A stretch of DNA of 64,000 nucleotides from Lachnospiraceae bacterium (GCA_900766925.1 CAAFXG010000266.1:12374-76373); one strand, 5' to 3'; shown: positions 17,995 to 26,598, counted from the first letter of the stretch. Numbers and translations are program-made. The notes: a model not told the origin generated them from the letters alone.

Positions 17995-19410
17995 CTAATT
18001 TGTATCCTCTTCTATCATTTCACATATAAGCCTGTTACATGCAGTAAGCTCACTGTCATCCTTACAGTTGTTAAGTACATATGAAAAATAATCCTGTATT
18101 TCCTGTTGCGTGTTCATAAAAATCGGCATTGCAGAAAGAAGCTTACACATTATACTTCTTACTACTACTCTGGAATTACTGTTAAAAAGCTCTGTAAGCT
18201 CACCAATAAGTGCATCCCTTAATCCTACTATGTACTCGTGACCAGCCATTTCACCCGACTCACCTGTATAATCCTTATCCAAATCAATAAACAGACTAGT
18301 CGACAAAAGCTTTGACACCTTATTCATCCTATCAAAATAATCACCAAGTGATAACTCATTTATCTTATCAGAATTTATCTGTCTGATATCCGGCATAGCT
18401 GCTTCAAGAATAATGATATTCTCATATACATCCTCCTGAATACCCTCAATACTGATAAAATTCTCCATCATTTCAGAAACCATTTCATCAAAATCATCTC
18501 TGTTTACACAACCGGTAAGAATTGAAACTGCAGACCTATAACCGGGCTTATCCTTGACACAATCATAAGCAATATCCATAGTCAGCAGTAAAGCATATAC
18601 ATCATTAATTATCTCCTGAAGAAGCATATACAGAGAAACTTCATTATTAATAATAGTTGCAGCCTGACTTAGTCTTTCTGATATATTATTAAATTGTTCC
18701 TCTGAAATATTCTTATAATCAGCATCACATAAATCTCTGTATACGTGATACAGGAAAGGATATTCGGTTTCAAAGCCCGCAGGTTTATTAATTAATGAAG
18801 CAGTACGAAGCATATCAACAAATTCGTCAACAGAGGTCTTTTCTCCACTCTCATATATATTCAAAGTATTTGAAATAATATCAAAGAATTTGACCTTTGT
18901 CATTCGAACAGGAAGCTGTGCCATCAAAAGCTGAAGCTTGCTGTTGATAACTACCGTATCATTTTCCGAAAATACATACTTAAACATCTTGTCAGCCAAA
19001 AGCTCCGGATTAACCTCCTCAATGCCTCCCTTAATTCCTGCCTCAATACGATTAAGAATATATTCATAAATCTCGTATCCGTCAGTATATGCAGTAAGGT
19101 TTTTCATCTTATATTCAACGCTGCGTCTTATTGTATCAATGCACTCAATAGCCTTATCATCTACGACTTCTCTGTTAATAACGTGTTTACTGATTAAATC
19201 CGTAATCAATTGGAAATACTTGCATACATCAGTATTTTTGTCCTCTAATTCCAGAATACTTTCCTTCATGGTATAGAAATTCATACTTAACTTAACAGTC
19301 GAATAACAATTATATTCACTGCATGTACATCTGACATATTCATTAAGATTATTGTCTATATCCGCACCACGATTGATATCAGTAATCAGCTTTTTGTATT
19401 TGCCCTTCAT
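17995..19410 (-). CDS. Unrecognised 471-residue helical protein in the GerW cluster
   Basis: I do not recognise a family. The protein is predicted mostly helical and acidic, with no signal peptide or membrane segment. Near the N-terminus is a compact cysteine group, RCTCSEYNC (about residues 27-35), that could bind metal. The rest is a series of helical segments, such as NLTAYTDGYEIYEYILNRIE and SLYMLLQEIINDVYALLLTM, suggestive of a scaffold. It lies 57 bp after the rhomboid-like gene and 10 bp before the 110-residue gene. The name and function are open. Confidence 0.85.
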   Translation of the reverse strand: MKGKYKKLITDINRGADIDNNLNEYVRCTCSEYNCYSTVKLSMNFYTMKESILELEDKNTDVCKYFQLITDLISKHVINREVVDDKAIECIDTIRRSVEYKMKNLTAYTDGYEIYEYILNRIEAGIKGGIEEVNPELLADKMFKYVFSENDTVVINSKLQLLMAQLPVRMTKVKFFDIISNTLNIYESGEKTSVDEFVDMLRTASLINKPAGFETEYPFLYHVYRDLCDADYKNISEEQFNNISERLSQAATIINNEVSLYMLLQEIINDVYALLLTMDIAYDCVKDKPGYRSAVSILTGCVNRDDFDEMVSEMMENFISIEGIQEDVYENIIILEAAMPDIRQINSDKINELSLGDYFDRMNKVSKLLSTSLFIDLDKDYTGESGEMAGHEYIVGLRDALIGELTELFNSNSRVVVRSIMCKLLSAMPIFMNTQQEIQDYFSYVLNNCKDDSELTACNRLICEMIEEDTN

Positions 19411-19467
19411 TCTTCCGTCTCCTTCAGGCTGAAACCATGTGTACGGGTCAGCCTTTGAAATATTGTT

Positions 19468-20397
19468 TTATTTAATATGTTCATGTGTAAACAGGTGCTC
19501 ATTACAGTACTCATAATTTCCCCTGCACTTAGAGCAGAATCTGAACTCAAGATTCGGGTCATCCTGTTCACTTCTACCGCAAATTGCGCATTTGTGTCTT
19601 GTTATTCCTACAGGAATCTGTTCTGACCCTTCGGAATTATGTTTTCCTGTCCTGCTCCTGTCCTGTCCCATACTCTGTTTAAAAGCTCTCCTTCTACGCA
19701 TCTGTGCAGATGACATATCAGAGCGTCTTTCGCCCTTCCTCAGAATAAGGAACAAAACAAAGAAATTAACAAGATATGCAATAATGGATGCACAGCCAAA
19801 TACCATACCGGCTCTGTAGCAGGTAATAAACTCATATGCAAGGAATATCATGTCAATATATGCTATCCAGCTTGCCTTCAAAGGAATAATAAAGTAAAGC
19901 AATACGATTGAATTTGAATAAACAAGTGCAAAGCCCAGGAAAAGGCTGTACTGCATAAACTGCATCATCAGTATTCCGGCATGCGAGAACAGCATGTAAT
20001 ATATTCCTTCATTGCCAATCGAAAAATAATAATATATACAAAGTCCAAGTCCTATTATTGTATTAAAGAACCAGCCGCCAAATATATAAATATTAAATAG
20101 GAAGGTTCCTATACCCTGTTCAATGGATGTAGCAAAGCTCCAATAAAAAACAAGCATTAAAATGGCAATAATATCTATATTGCTGGCAGGAGACAATACC
20201 CATGTGAATAATCTCCAATACTGATGTCCGTATATGATATCAGGCGGCGAAAAATCAAGCATCATAGTTAAATTAGGAAAAAATCCATATATCAGGTATC
20301 CCAGTGCAAAGCAGATTATAATCTTAGTAGGAAGATTTTTAACCGCATACTTGCCAAATTTACGTTCCATCTTATACAACAAATTCAATTTCATCAT
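19468..20397 (-). CDS. Rhomboid-like membrane protein with C-terminal zinc-ribbon
   Basis: 309 residues. About six or seven membrane segments occupy residues 25-225. The rhomboid landmarks YWRLFTWVLSP (loop L1) and SIEQGIGTFLFNIYIFGGW (the E...G motif of TM2) are present. The catalytic GxSx serine and the TM6 histidine are not seen, so it looks like a pseudoprotease. A basic linker (about 235-265) leads to CAICGRSEQD...CSKCRGNYEYC and a His-rich end HLFTHEHIK, which together resemble a zinc-binding module. ATG codons occur at 20397 and 20394; which is used is unclear. It heads the transcript that runs to gerW. Confidence 0.75.
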   Translation of the reverse strand: MMKLNLLYKMERKFGKYAVKNLPTKIIICFALGYLIYGFFPNLTMMLDFSPPDIIYGHQYWRLFTWVLSPASNIDIIAILMLVFYWSFATSIEQGIGTFLFNIYIFGGWFFNTIIGLGLCIYYYFSIGNEGIYYMLFSHAGILMMQFMQYSLFLGFALVYSNSIVLLYFIIPLKASWIAYIDMIFLAYEFITCYRAGMVFGCASIIAYLVNFFVLFLILRKGERRSDMSSAQMRRRRAFKQSMGQDRSRTGKHNSEGSEQIPVGITRHKCAICGRSEQDDPNLEFRFCSKCRGNYEYCNEHLFTHEHIK

Positions 20398-20471
20398 CCT
20401 TTATGTTTATTTGTGGTTTATCCGTAGTACCTTTCAAAGAAGGCTCCTACGAATAAACCCAATCATTGATA

Positions 20472-20500
20472 ATTATAGCCTATTACGTTCTAAAACTCAA
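20472..20500 (-). promoter_or_regulatory. Candidate sigma-A promoter and leader of the rhomboid-GerW transcript
   Basis: On the minus strand, TTGAGT (20500-20495) and TATAAT (20477-20472) are separated by 17 bp. Initiation is expected near 20465. The 68-base leader holds a hairpin at 20423-20451 (CGTAG/CTACG outer, CCTT/AAGG inner). That hairpin has no T-run and so is not a clear terminator. Confidence 0.6.
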
Positions 20501-20522
20501 CTAAAATGTCTTGACTTTTCTG

Positions 20523-20870
20523 TTAATTATTTGTGCCCTCTTTCGGCGGAATACGTATGATTGTTCCCGGAGCAACGCCAATATCATAAAGCTCCTTGTT
20601 GTATTTCATGAGATTTTCTATATCCGTATTTAAATTTCTCATTATACTTCCAAGTGTATCTCCACTTTTGGCAGTGTAATATCTTCTTTCCTCTTCAATA
20701 TATACCTCGGTTGGTATACACAGTTCATCTCCTATCTGGAGATTATATACATTTACATAAGGATTCTCCTTCATAATGTCAATAAGTCTGACACCATACA
20801 GCTTCGACAGTTTATACAGGGTATCGCCTGCAACAACCTTGTGTATGGTTCCTTTACACTCTCTGTTCAT
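20523..20870 (-). CDS. Protein with two LysM domains
   Basis: 115 residues formed almost wholly of two LysM repeats. The first is at about 9-53 (KVVAGDTLYKLSKLYGVRL ... QIGDELCIP), the second at about 62-110 (YYTAKSGDTLGSIMRNLNTD ... TIIRIPP). LysM binds the GlcNAc-containing glycan of peptidoglycan or spore cortex. There is no catalytic domain, signal peptide or membrane anchor. In a sporulating Clostridium relative it may act in spore-envelope assembly, as SafA-type proteins do, but that is inference. The ribosome-binding site GGGAG lies five bases before the start. Confidence 0.88.
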   Translation of the reverse strand: MNRECKGTIHKVVAGDTLYKLSKLYGVRLIDIMKENPYVNVYNLQIGDELCIPTEVYIEEERRYYTAKSGDTLGSIMRNLNTDIENLMKYNKELYDIGVAPGTIIRIPPKEGTNN

Positions 20871-20886
20871 TTAAACTCCCATCCAT

Positions 20887-20932
20887 GTGAAGTATATTTC
20901 ACATTTTACCCATTTGTGATTATTCTATGCAA
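20887..20932 (-). promoter_or_regulatory. Candidate promoter and operator-like palindrome of the LysM gene
   Basis: On the minus strand, TTGCAT (20932-20927) and TAAAAT (20908-20903) are 18 bp apart. Directly downstream, at the expected start point, is the near-perfect palindrome GTGAAGTATATTTCAC (20887-20902), which could be an operator. The regulator is unknown. Confidence 0.4.
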
Positions 20933-20972
20933 AAGCAGTTAAAATGTGGCAATTTCTTAAGCATTTTAACAA

Positions 20973-21001
20973 TTGCATTTTAAAATATATTCAATTATAA
21001 T
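20973..21001 (+). promoter_or_regulatory. Candidate sigma-A promoter of the dehydratase-activase gene
   Basis: TTGCAT (20973-20978) is followed after exactly 17 bp by a perfect TATAAT (20996-21001). The expected start is near 21008, only a few bases before the leader terminator. The promoter is divergent from that of the LysM gene. Confidence 0.6.
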
Positions 21002-21014
21002 TAATCGTATTGAG

Positions 21015-21048
21015 CTGTGCCCTCTTATAAGGAGGCACAGGCTTTTTT
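21015..21048 (+). terminator. Intrinsic-terminator-like hairpin in the activase leader
   Basis: CTGTGCC plus TC (21015-21024, one base bulged) pairs with GAGGCACAG (21032-21040), followed by GC and six T (21043-21048). No plus-strand gene lies upstream and the promoter sits directly before it. It is therefore placed as a leader attenuator rather than as the end of another gene. Confidence 0.6.
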
Positions 21049-21070
21049 CGGGGAAATATTATTATTATAC

Positions 21071-21103
21071 AAGGAGGTATGGTTTTTAACCATTACACAT
21101 ATG
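21071..21103 (+). promoter_or_regulatory. SD, spacer hairpin and start codon of the activase gene
   Basis: The only strong Shine-Dalgarno, AAGGAGG (21071-21077), lies 23 bases before the conserved ATG at 21101. The gap contains ATGGTT-TTT-AACCAT (21079-21093), a 6-bp perfect stem. If folded, it shortens the effective spacing to about 8 bases. This arrangement decides the start call. Confidence 0.5.
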
Positions 21104-24100
21104 AAACGATTAGGAATTGACATAGGTTCAACAACTGTTAAGGTTGCTGTTATTGATGAAGAACATAATATTCTCTTTTCAGAGTACAAACGACATTTTG
21201 CTAACATAAAAGAAACTCTTAAAGATCTCATAGATAACGCATCAGCTTCTATAGGGGACGTAACTGTTGCCCCGACCATAACCGGTTCCGGCGGACTTGC
21301 CTTAGCGCAGGTTATATCCATACCATTCGAGCAGGAGGTAGTCTGTGTTTCAGAAGCACTTACAGACTATGCACCACAGACCGATGTTGCCATAGAGCTC
21401 GGTGGTGAGGATGCAAAGATTATTTACTTTACAAATGGTGTTGAGCAGAGAATGAACGGAGTCTGTGCAGGAGGTACAGGCTCATTTATTGACCAGATGG
21501 CTTCACTTCTGCAGACAGATGCAACAGGACTTAATGAATATGCCAGAGGTTATGATACAATTTACCCTATTGCCGCAAGATGCGGTGTATTTGCCAAAAC
21601 AGATATCCAACCGCTCATTAATGAAGGAGCCACAAAGGAAAACCTTGCCGCTTCAATTTTTCAGGCTGTCGTAAACCAGACAATAAGCGGTCTTGCATGT
21701 GGCAAGCCAATCAAAGGTAATGTTGCATTCCTTGGCGGTCCGCTTCACTTCATGGATCAGCTCAAGGCATCATTCATAAGAACACTTAATCTCACTGATG
21801 AGCATATAATTGATCCGGGACACTCCCATCTTTTTGCTGCCGTCGGAGCTGCCCTGCAGTCCAAAGACGAGGTTACATATTCTCTCAGTGAAATCAGCAA
21901 TAAGCTGACATCTGACCTCAAAATATCAGTTGAGGTTGATCGGCTTAATCCTCTTTTTGCAGATGAGGATGAATATAATAGATTTATTGAAAGGCATTCA
22001 AAATATCATGTAAAGCGTACAGACCTTGCCACCTATAAGGGAAAATGTTTCCTCGGAGTTGATGCAGGTTCAACCACAACCAAGGTTGCTCTTGTTGCAG
22101 AGGACGGTTCACTTTTATATGATTTCTATAGCAGCAACAATGGCAGTCCTCTTAAGACAACATTAATTGCCATGAAGGATATTTATTCAAAGCTTCCAGA
22201 TGATGTAACAATTGTCTCAGGTTGTTCCACCGGATATGGAGAAGCTTTGATTAAGTCTGCCCTTATGCTTGAGCATGGAGAGGTTGAAACAATTGCCCAC
22301 TACACTGCTGCTGCATTTTTTGATCCTGACGTTGACTGCATACTTGATATTGGCGGTCAGGATATGAAATGTATCAAAATCAAAAATGAAGTTGTTGATA
22401 ATGTTATGCTCAACGAAGCCTGCTCATCCGGCTGCGGTTCATTTATCGAAACCTTCGCCAAATCACTTAATTATGATGTTAAGGATTTTGCAAAGGTTGC
22501 ATTACTTGCCAAAAGTCCTATCGACCTAGGCTCAAGATGTACGGTTTTCATGAACTCAAAGGTAAAACAGGCCCAGAAGGAGGGCGCTTCCGTAGCAGAT
22601 ATATCCGCAGGACTTGCATATTCAGTTATTAAAAACGCACTACTTAAGGTCATTAAGCTTACCGACCCTAAACAGCTTGGTCAGAATATAGTTGTTCAGG
22701 GTGGCACCTTCTACAACGATGCAGTTTTAAGAAGCTTTGAGCTTATTTCCGGCAGGGAAGCAATAAGGCCTGACATCGCAGGAATTATGGGTGCCTTTGG
22801 TGCTGCGCTTATTGCACGTGAAAGATACGATGAGAATTCCTGTGGCTCCATGCTCGGCAAAGAAGCGTTAGAAGAATTAACCTATGAAACAAGGATGTCA
22901 AGATGTAAGGGTTGCACCAACAATTGTCTTCTCACAATCAATCGTTTCTCGGGTGGCAGACAGTTTATTTCCGGAAACCGCTGTGAAAAAGGACTTGGAC
23001 TAAAGAAAAATCAGAATGAAGTTCCTAATTTATTTGAATATAAATTTAATCGTCTCTTTAATTACACCTCTCTTCCTGAATCAGAAGCAAAGAGAGGATT
23101 AATTGGTGTGCCTAGAGTTCTCAATATGTATGAAAACTATCCATTCTGGCACACATTTTTAACCAGACTTGGTTATAGCGTTGTACTGTCTCCAAAATCA
23201 TCAAGAGATATTTACACGCTTGGTATTGAGTCTATACCTAGTGAGTCTGAATGTTATCCTGCAAAGATTTCCCACGGACATGTAATGTGGCTTTTAAAGC
23301 ATGGCTTGAAGACAATTTTCTATCCTTGTATACCATATGAAAGGAACGAAACACCGGACGCAAATAACCACTATAACTGTCCTATCGTTACTTCATATGC
23401 AGAAAATATTAAAAATAACATGGAAGAAATCAGTGCACCTGATATCACCTACATAAGACCATTCCTTGCATTAGATAACAAGGAAGCATTAAAAGACAGA
23501 CTATTGAGGGAATTTAGCAAATATACAGATGTTACAATGGATGAGATATCCCAGGCAGTAGAAGCAGCATACACCGAGGCAGATGCTGTCAAAGAGGATA
23601 TACAGAAAAAGGGTGAAGAGGTTATTAAATACCTCGAGGATAATGACAAGCTCGGTATAGTTCTTGCCGGAAGACCTTATCATTTAGACCCTGAAATTAA
23701 TCACGGTCTCCCGGAGCTTATTAATTCATTTGACATTGCAGTTTTAACCGAGGATTCCGTGTCACATTTGGCAGAGGTAGAAAGACCTCTTATTGTTTCC
23801 GACCAGTGGATGTATCACTCTCGTCTCTATAAGGCCGCAAATTATGTAAAATCAAGTAAAAATCTTGAGCTTATCCAGTTGAATTCCTTCGGCTGCGGTC
23901 TTGATGCTGTCACAACTGACTGTGTAAATGATATTCTGACTAATTCAGGTAAAATATATACTGTTCTTAAAATTGACGAGGTCAGCAACTTAGGCGCGGC
24001 ACGTATCAGAATCAGATCATTAATAAGTGCAGTTAACGTAAGACGTAAGCATAACTTTACTCCTACTCCTGTTCCAAGCAATATTAACAGAGTGGAATTT

Positions 24101-25312
24101 ACCGAGGATATGAGGGATTATACTATTTTAGTTCCTCAGATGTCCCCTATCCATTTTAATATCTTACAACCTGCCTTAAGACATATGGGACTTAATATTG
24201 TAATGCTTCCGGATGCTAACAAGGAGGTAGTTGATACAGGATTAAAATACGTTAATAATGATGCCTGTTATCCATCTGTAATTGTAGTTGGACAGATGAT
24301 GAGTGCTATTTTATCCGGTAAATACGACGTTAACAAGCTGGCTGTTATTATGACTCAGACAGGCGGTGGCTGCCGTGCTACAAACTATGTTGGATTTATC
24401 CGCCGTGCATTCACTAAAGCGGGTTATCCACAGATACCGGTTATAGCACTATCCGTTCAGGGCTTTGAAAAGAACTCCGGCTTTAAGTTCAACCTAAGAA
24501 CAGTCAAGACTGCGATGCAGGCTCTCGCCTTCGGCGATTTATTTATGAGAGTAGTTTATAAGACCAGACCATACGAAAAAATACCCGGCTCTGTCAATAA
24601 GCTACACAAAAAATGGGAGCATGCAGCAATTCGCTGTATAGAAAATGGCGGTCGAGGATTTACTCATGTCGTAAATCAGATAGTTAAGGAATTCGATACT
24701 ATTCCTCTGAACGAAGATGTCAAGAAGCCAAGGGTTGGTATTGTTGGTGAGATTCTCGTTAAGTTCTTACCTTCTGCCAATAATCACATTGTTGATTTCC
24801 TTGAATCAGAGGGTGCAGAAGCTGTTATGCCTGATTTATTAGACTTCTTCCAATATAGCTTTTATAACAATAATTACAAGTATGAATTTTTAGGTCGTCC
24901 AAAGAAAACTGCCCGTAATTCTAACCTTGGTATTGCTGCTCTTGAAGCAATCAGACACCCTGTAGTTAAGGCTCTCACCAAAAGTAAACGTTTTACACCA
25001 CCGGTACACATTACTCATATTGCTGAATACGCCAGACCGATTGCATCAATTGGTAATCAGACAGGTGAGGGTTGGTTCTTAACCGGTGAAATGGTTGAAT
25101 TAATCAAGAGCGGTGCCGGAAACATTGTGTGCTGCCAGCCATTTGGATGTCTTCCAAACCATATTATAGGTAAGGGAGTTATCAAAACATTAAGAAACAA
25201 ATATCCTGAAGCAAACATTGTAGCAATAGACTATGATCCGGGTGCCTCAGAGGTAAACCAGATTAACCGTATCAAGCTCATGCTTGCTACAGCAAGAAAG
25301 AACATGGAATAA
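21101..25312 (+). CDS. Giant acyl-CoA dehydratase activase-related protein (BadF/BcrA/BcrD ATPase family, HgdC/HgdB-like)
   Basis: 1403 residues. Two ASKHA ATPase domains occur in tandem, marked by RLGIDIGSTTVKVAVID (residue 2) and FLGVDAGSTTTKVALVAEDG (about 317). Each carries the [4Fe-4S]-ligand region seen in HgdC-type activators (GVCAGGTGSFIDQMASLL; ACSSGCGSFIETFAKSL). A DUF2229 segment (PRVLNMYENYPFWHTFLTRL) and a C-terminal 2-hydroxyacyl-CoA dehydratase D-like part follow. HgdC-type activators use ATP to inject an electron into a dehydratase. These giant fusions are common in Clostridia, but their substrate is not established and no dehydratase genes lie nearby. The start is chosen at the conserved MKRLGIDIG. 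Confidence 0.93.
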   Translation: MKRLGIDIGSTTVKVAVIDEEHNILFSEYKRHFANIKETLKDLIDNASASIGDVTVAPTITGSGGLALAQVISIPFEQEVVCVSEALTDYAPQTDVAIELGGEDAKIIYFTNGVEQRMNGVCAGGTGSFIDQMASLLQTDATGLNEYARGYDTIYPIAARCGVFAKTDIQPLINEGATKENLAASIFQAVVNQTISGLACGKPIKGNVAFLGGPLHFMDQLKASFIRTLNLTDEHIIDPGHSHLFAAVGAALQSKDEVTYSLSEISNKLTSDLKISVEVDRLNPLFADEDEYNRFIERHSKYHVKRTDLATYKGKCFLGVDAGSTTTKVALVAEDGSLLYDFYSSNNGSPLKTTLIAMKDIYSKLPDDVTIVSGCSTGYGEALIKSALMLEHGEVETIAHYTAAAFFDPDVDCILDIGGQDMKCIKIKNEVVDNVMLNEACSSGCGSFIETFAKSLNYDVKDFAKVALLAKSPIDLGSRCTVFMNSKVKQAQKEGASVADISAGLAYSVIKNALLKVIKLTDPKQLGQNIVVQGGTFYNDAVLRSFELISGREAIRPDIAGIMGAFGAALIARERYDENSCGSMLGKEALEELTYETRMSRCKGCTNNCLLTINRFSGGRQFISGNRCEKGLGLKKNQNEVPNLFEYKFNRLFNYTSLPESEAKRGLIGVPRVLNMYENYPFWHTFLTRLGYSVVLSPKSSRDIYTLGIESIPSESECYPAKISHGHVMWLLKHGLKTIFYPCIPYERNETPDANNHYNCPIVTSYAENIKNNMEEISAPDITYIRPFLALDNKEALKDRLLREFSKYTDVTMDEISQAVEAAYTEADAVKEDIQKKGEEVIKYLEDNDKLGIVLAGRPYHLDPEINHGLPELINSFDIAVLTEDSVSHLAEVERPLIVSDQWMYHSRLYKAANYVKSSKNLELIQLNSFGCGLDAVTTDCVNDILTNSGKIYTVLKIDEVSNLGAARIRIRSLISAVNVRRKHNFTPTPVPSNINRVEFTEDMRDYTILVPQMSPIHFNILQPALRHMGLNIVMLPDANKEVVDTGLKYVNNDACYPSVIVVGQMMSAILSGKYDVNKLAVIMTQTGGGCRATNYVGFIRRAFTKAGYPQIPVIALSVQGFEKNSGFKFNLRTVKTAMQALAFGDLFMRVVYKTRPYEKIPGSVNKLHKKWEHAAIRCIENGGRGFTHVVNQIVKEFDTIPLNEDVKKPRVGIVGEILVKFLPSANNHIVDFLESEGAEAVMPDLLDFFQYSFYNNNYKYEFLGRPKKTARNSNLGIAALEAIRHPVVKALTKSKRFTPPVHITHIAEYARPIASIGNQTGEGWFLTGEMVELIKSGAGNIVCCQPFGCLPNHIIGKGVIKTLRNKYPEANIVAIDYDPGASEVNQINRIKLMLATARKNME

Positions 25313-25326
25313 ATTTTTATCTTGAA

Positions 25327-25386
25327 ATATGGACCTTGAAATTTAACACAGGCCCCGGTGCCTATGTTAAATTTCAAGGTCCATAT
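25327..25386. terminator. Long palindrome between convergent genes (probable bidirectional terminator)
   Basis: A 22-base arm (25327-25348) is repeated perfectly in inverse (25365-25386). An inner AGGC/GCCT pairing leaves a six-base loop. It lies 14 bp after the activase stop and 24 bp before the stop of the convergent deacetylase gene. Neither side has a clean T-run, so stem strength would have to compensate. See also the 56-bp palindrome at the other convergent junction (36466-36657). Confidence 0.65.
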
Positions 25387-25410
25387 TCAAAAATATTTCA
25401 CTATTGTTTT

Positions 25411-26100
25411 TTATAAAAGGACCTGCCTGTTGGTTCCATAAAAAATATCTGTTTTGTCAGAAAGCAGCTTACACAGCTCTTCTATCCTATCCCAGTTATG
25501 GTTGACTTCAAATTCGTAGCTGTGACCCCATATGTAAAATATCTGAGGTCTTTCAGGCTCCATTTCAATAAACTGCCTAGCCAGTTCAAAAAGCTGTTCA
25601 TCCTCATGGTGACATGTAGGCGCAAATGCCATAAGCTCTGTCTGTTCATCAAAGCTATGGGTACTCGAAACTCCACGCGAATATCTAATATCATATTCAT
25701 GTATTATTTTGATTAATTTGTCATCATATGTGCCGTATGGATATGCCATACCAACCGGCTTTGTCCCAAACAAGTCCGTTATTGCCACAATGTCATCATT
25801 TATTTCCTGTCTTATCTGTTCTTCGCTACACTCTAAAAGATTAGGATGTGTCCTTGTATGTACGGCAATTTCATGTCCGGAATAATCAGATACATGCTCC
25901 GGCATATTAAGTCTGTGAATATCAAGTCCCTTATTGTTCCATGTACCATGGTTGTAATCAAGTCCTGTATTGATGTTAAAGGTACATTTCATACCATATT
26001 TATTAAAAATATCCAATAAATGCAGGTCCTGTTCAACTCCGTCATCATAGCTGAAGGTCACAGCTTTTTTATATATTTTTCGCCAATTAAATTTGTCCAT
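25411..26100 (-). CDS. Polysaccharide deacetylase family protein (CE4/NodB fold)
   Basis: 229 residues. The first metal motif reads VTFSYDDGVEQDL (Asp pair in YDDG) and the second HTRTHPNL (HxxxH), followed by GMAYPYGTYDD, in NodB order. There is no signal peptide or membrane segment, so the protein is probably cytoplasmic or handles a soluble substrate. The family de-N-acetylates GlcNAc residues in glycans. The substrate here is unknown. It follows the small membrane-protein gene by 19 bp. Confidence 0.88.
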   Translation of the reverse strand: MDKFNWRKIYKKAVTFSYDDGVEQDLHLLDIFNKYGMKCTFNINTGLDYNHGTWNNKGLDIHRLNMPEHVSDYSGHEIAVHTRTHPNLLECSEEQIRQEINDDIVAITDLFGTKPVGMAYPYGTYDDKLIKIIHEYDIRYSRGVSSTHSFDEQTELMAFAPTCHHEDEQLFELARQFIEMEPERPQIFYIWGHSYEFEVNHNWDRIEELCKLLSDKTDIFYGTNRQVLL

Positions 26101-26119
26101 AAATACACCTTACCTCTGT

Positions 26120-26557
26120 TTATTGAATTGAGCCCGGAACAATTGCAATTATATCATTATATATACTAATCTGACACGTTGCGCCAAGAGGATACAGGTT
26201 TTCCTTGGTCTGACGTGTACTTATTCTATAAGTACGCATCTCACCATTATAGTCACACTCAACAAATACATCTAAGCCGGGAACACCATTTACATAAAAG
26301 GATGTATCATCACCATATTCAACAATTCTTCCCCAGTATTTTGTTCCCAGCTCAATAACCTCACGTAATTTCTTCTTGCTTAGATTATAGTATATGAGAA
26401 ATCCTATACCAACGCCGCCAAATACAACTGCAAACAACAGTCCAATAAGAAAAAGTAACATATCCTGAGTAATATAAGCAGGTATTCCAATTGCTAACAG
26501 GCATATACCTCCAACCGAAGTAAAGATGATTCCAAACAGTAAAAATATTTTATTCAT
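26120..26557 (-). CDS. Small membrane protein, two helices plus soluble domain (DUF3592-like)
   Basis: 145 residues. Two membrane segments (about 4-27 and 33-56) precede a soluble beta-rich domain with GTKYWGRIVEYGDDTSFYVN and a final ATCQISIYNDIIAIVPGSIQ. The layout resembles DUF3592 proteins, but the match is by shape only. Function is unknown. It appears to be transcribed with the deacetylase downstream. Confidence 0.7.
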   Translation of the reverse strand: MNKIFLLFGIIFTSVGGICLLAIGIPAYITQDMLLFLIGLLFAVVFGGVGIGFLIYYNLSKKKLREVIELGTKYWGRIVEYGDDTSFYVNGVPGLDVFVECDYNGEMRTYRISTRQTKENLYPLGATCQISIYNDIIAIVPGSIQ

Positions 26558-26598
26558 AATAACCCCCCTATATTATCTTTAAATACCAAATATTACAA

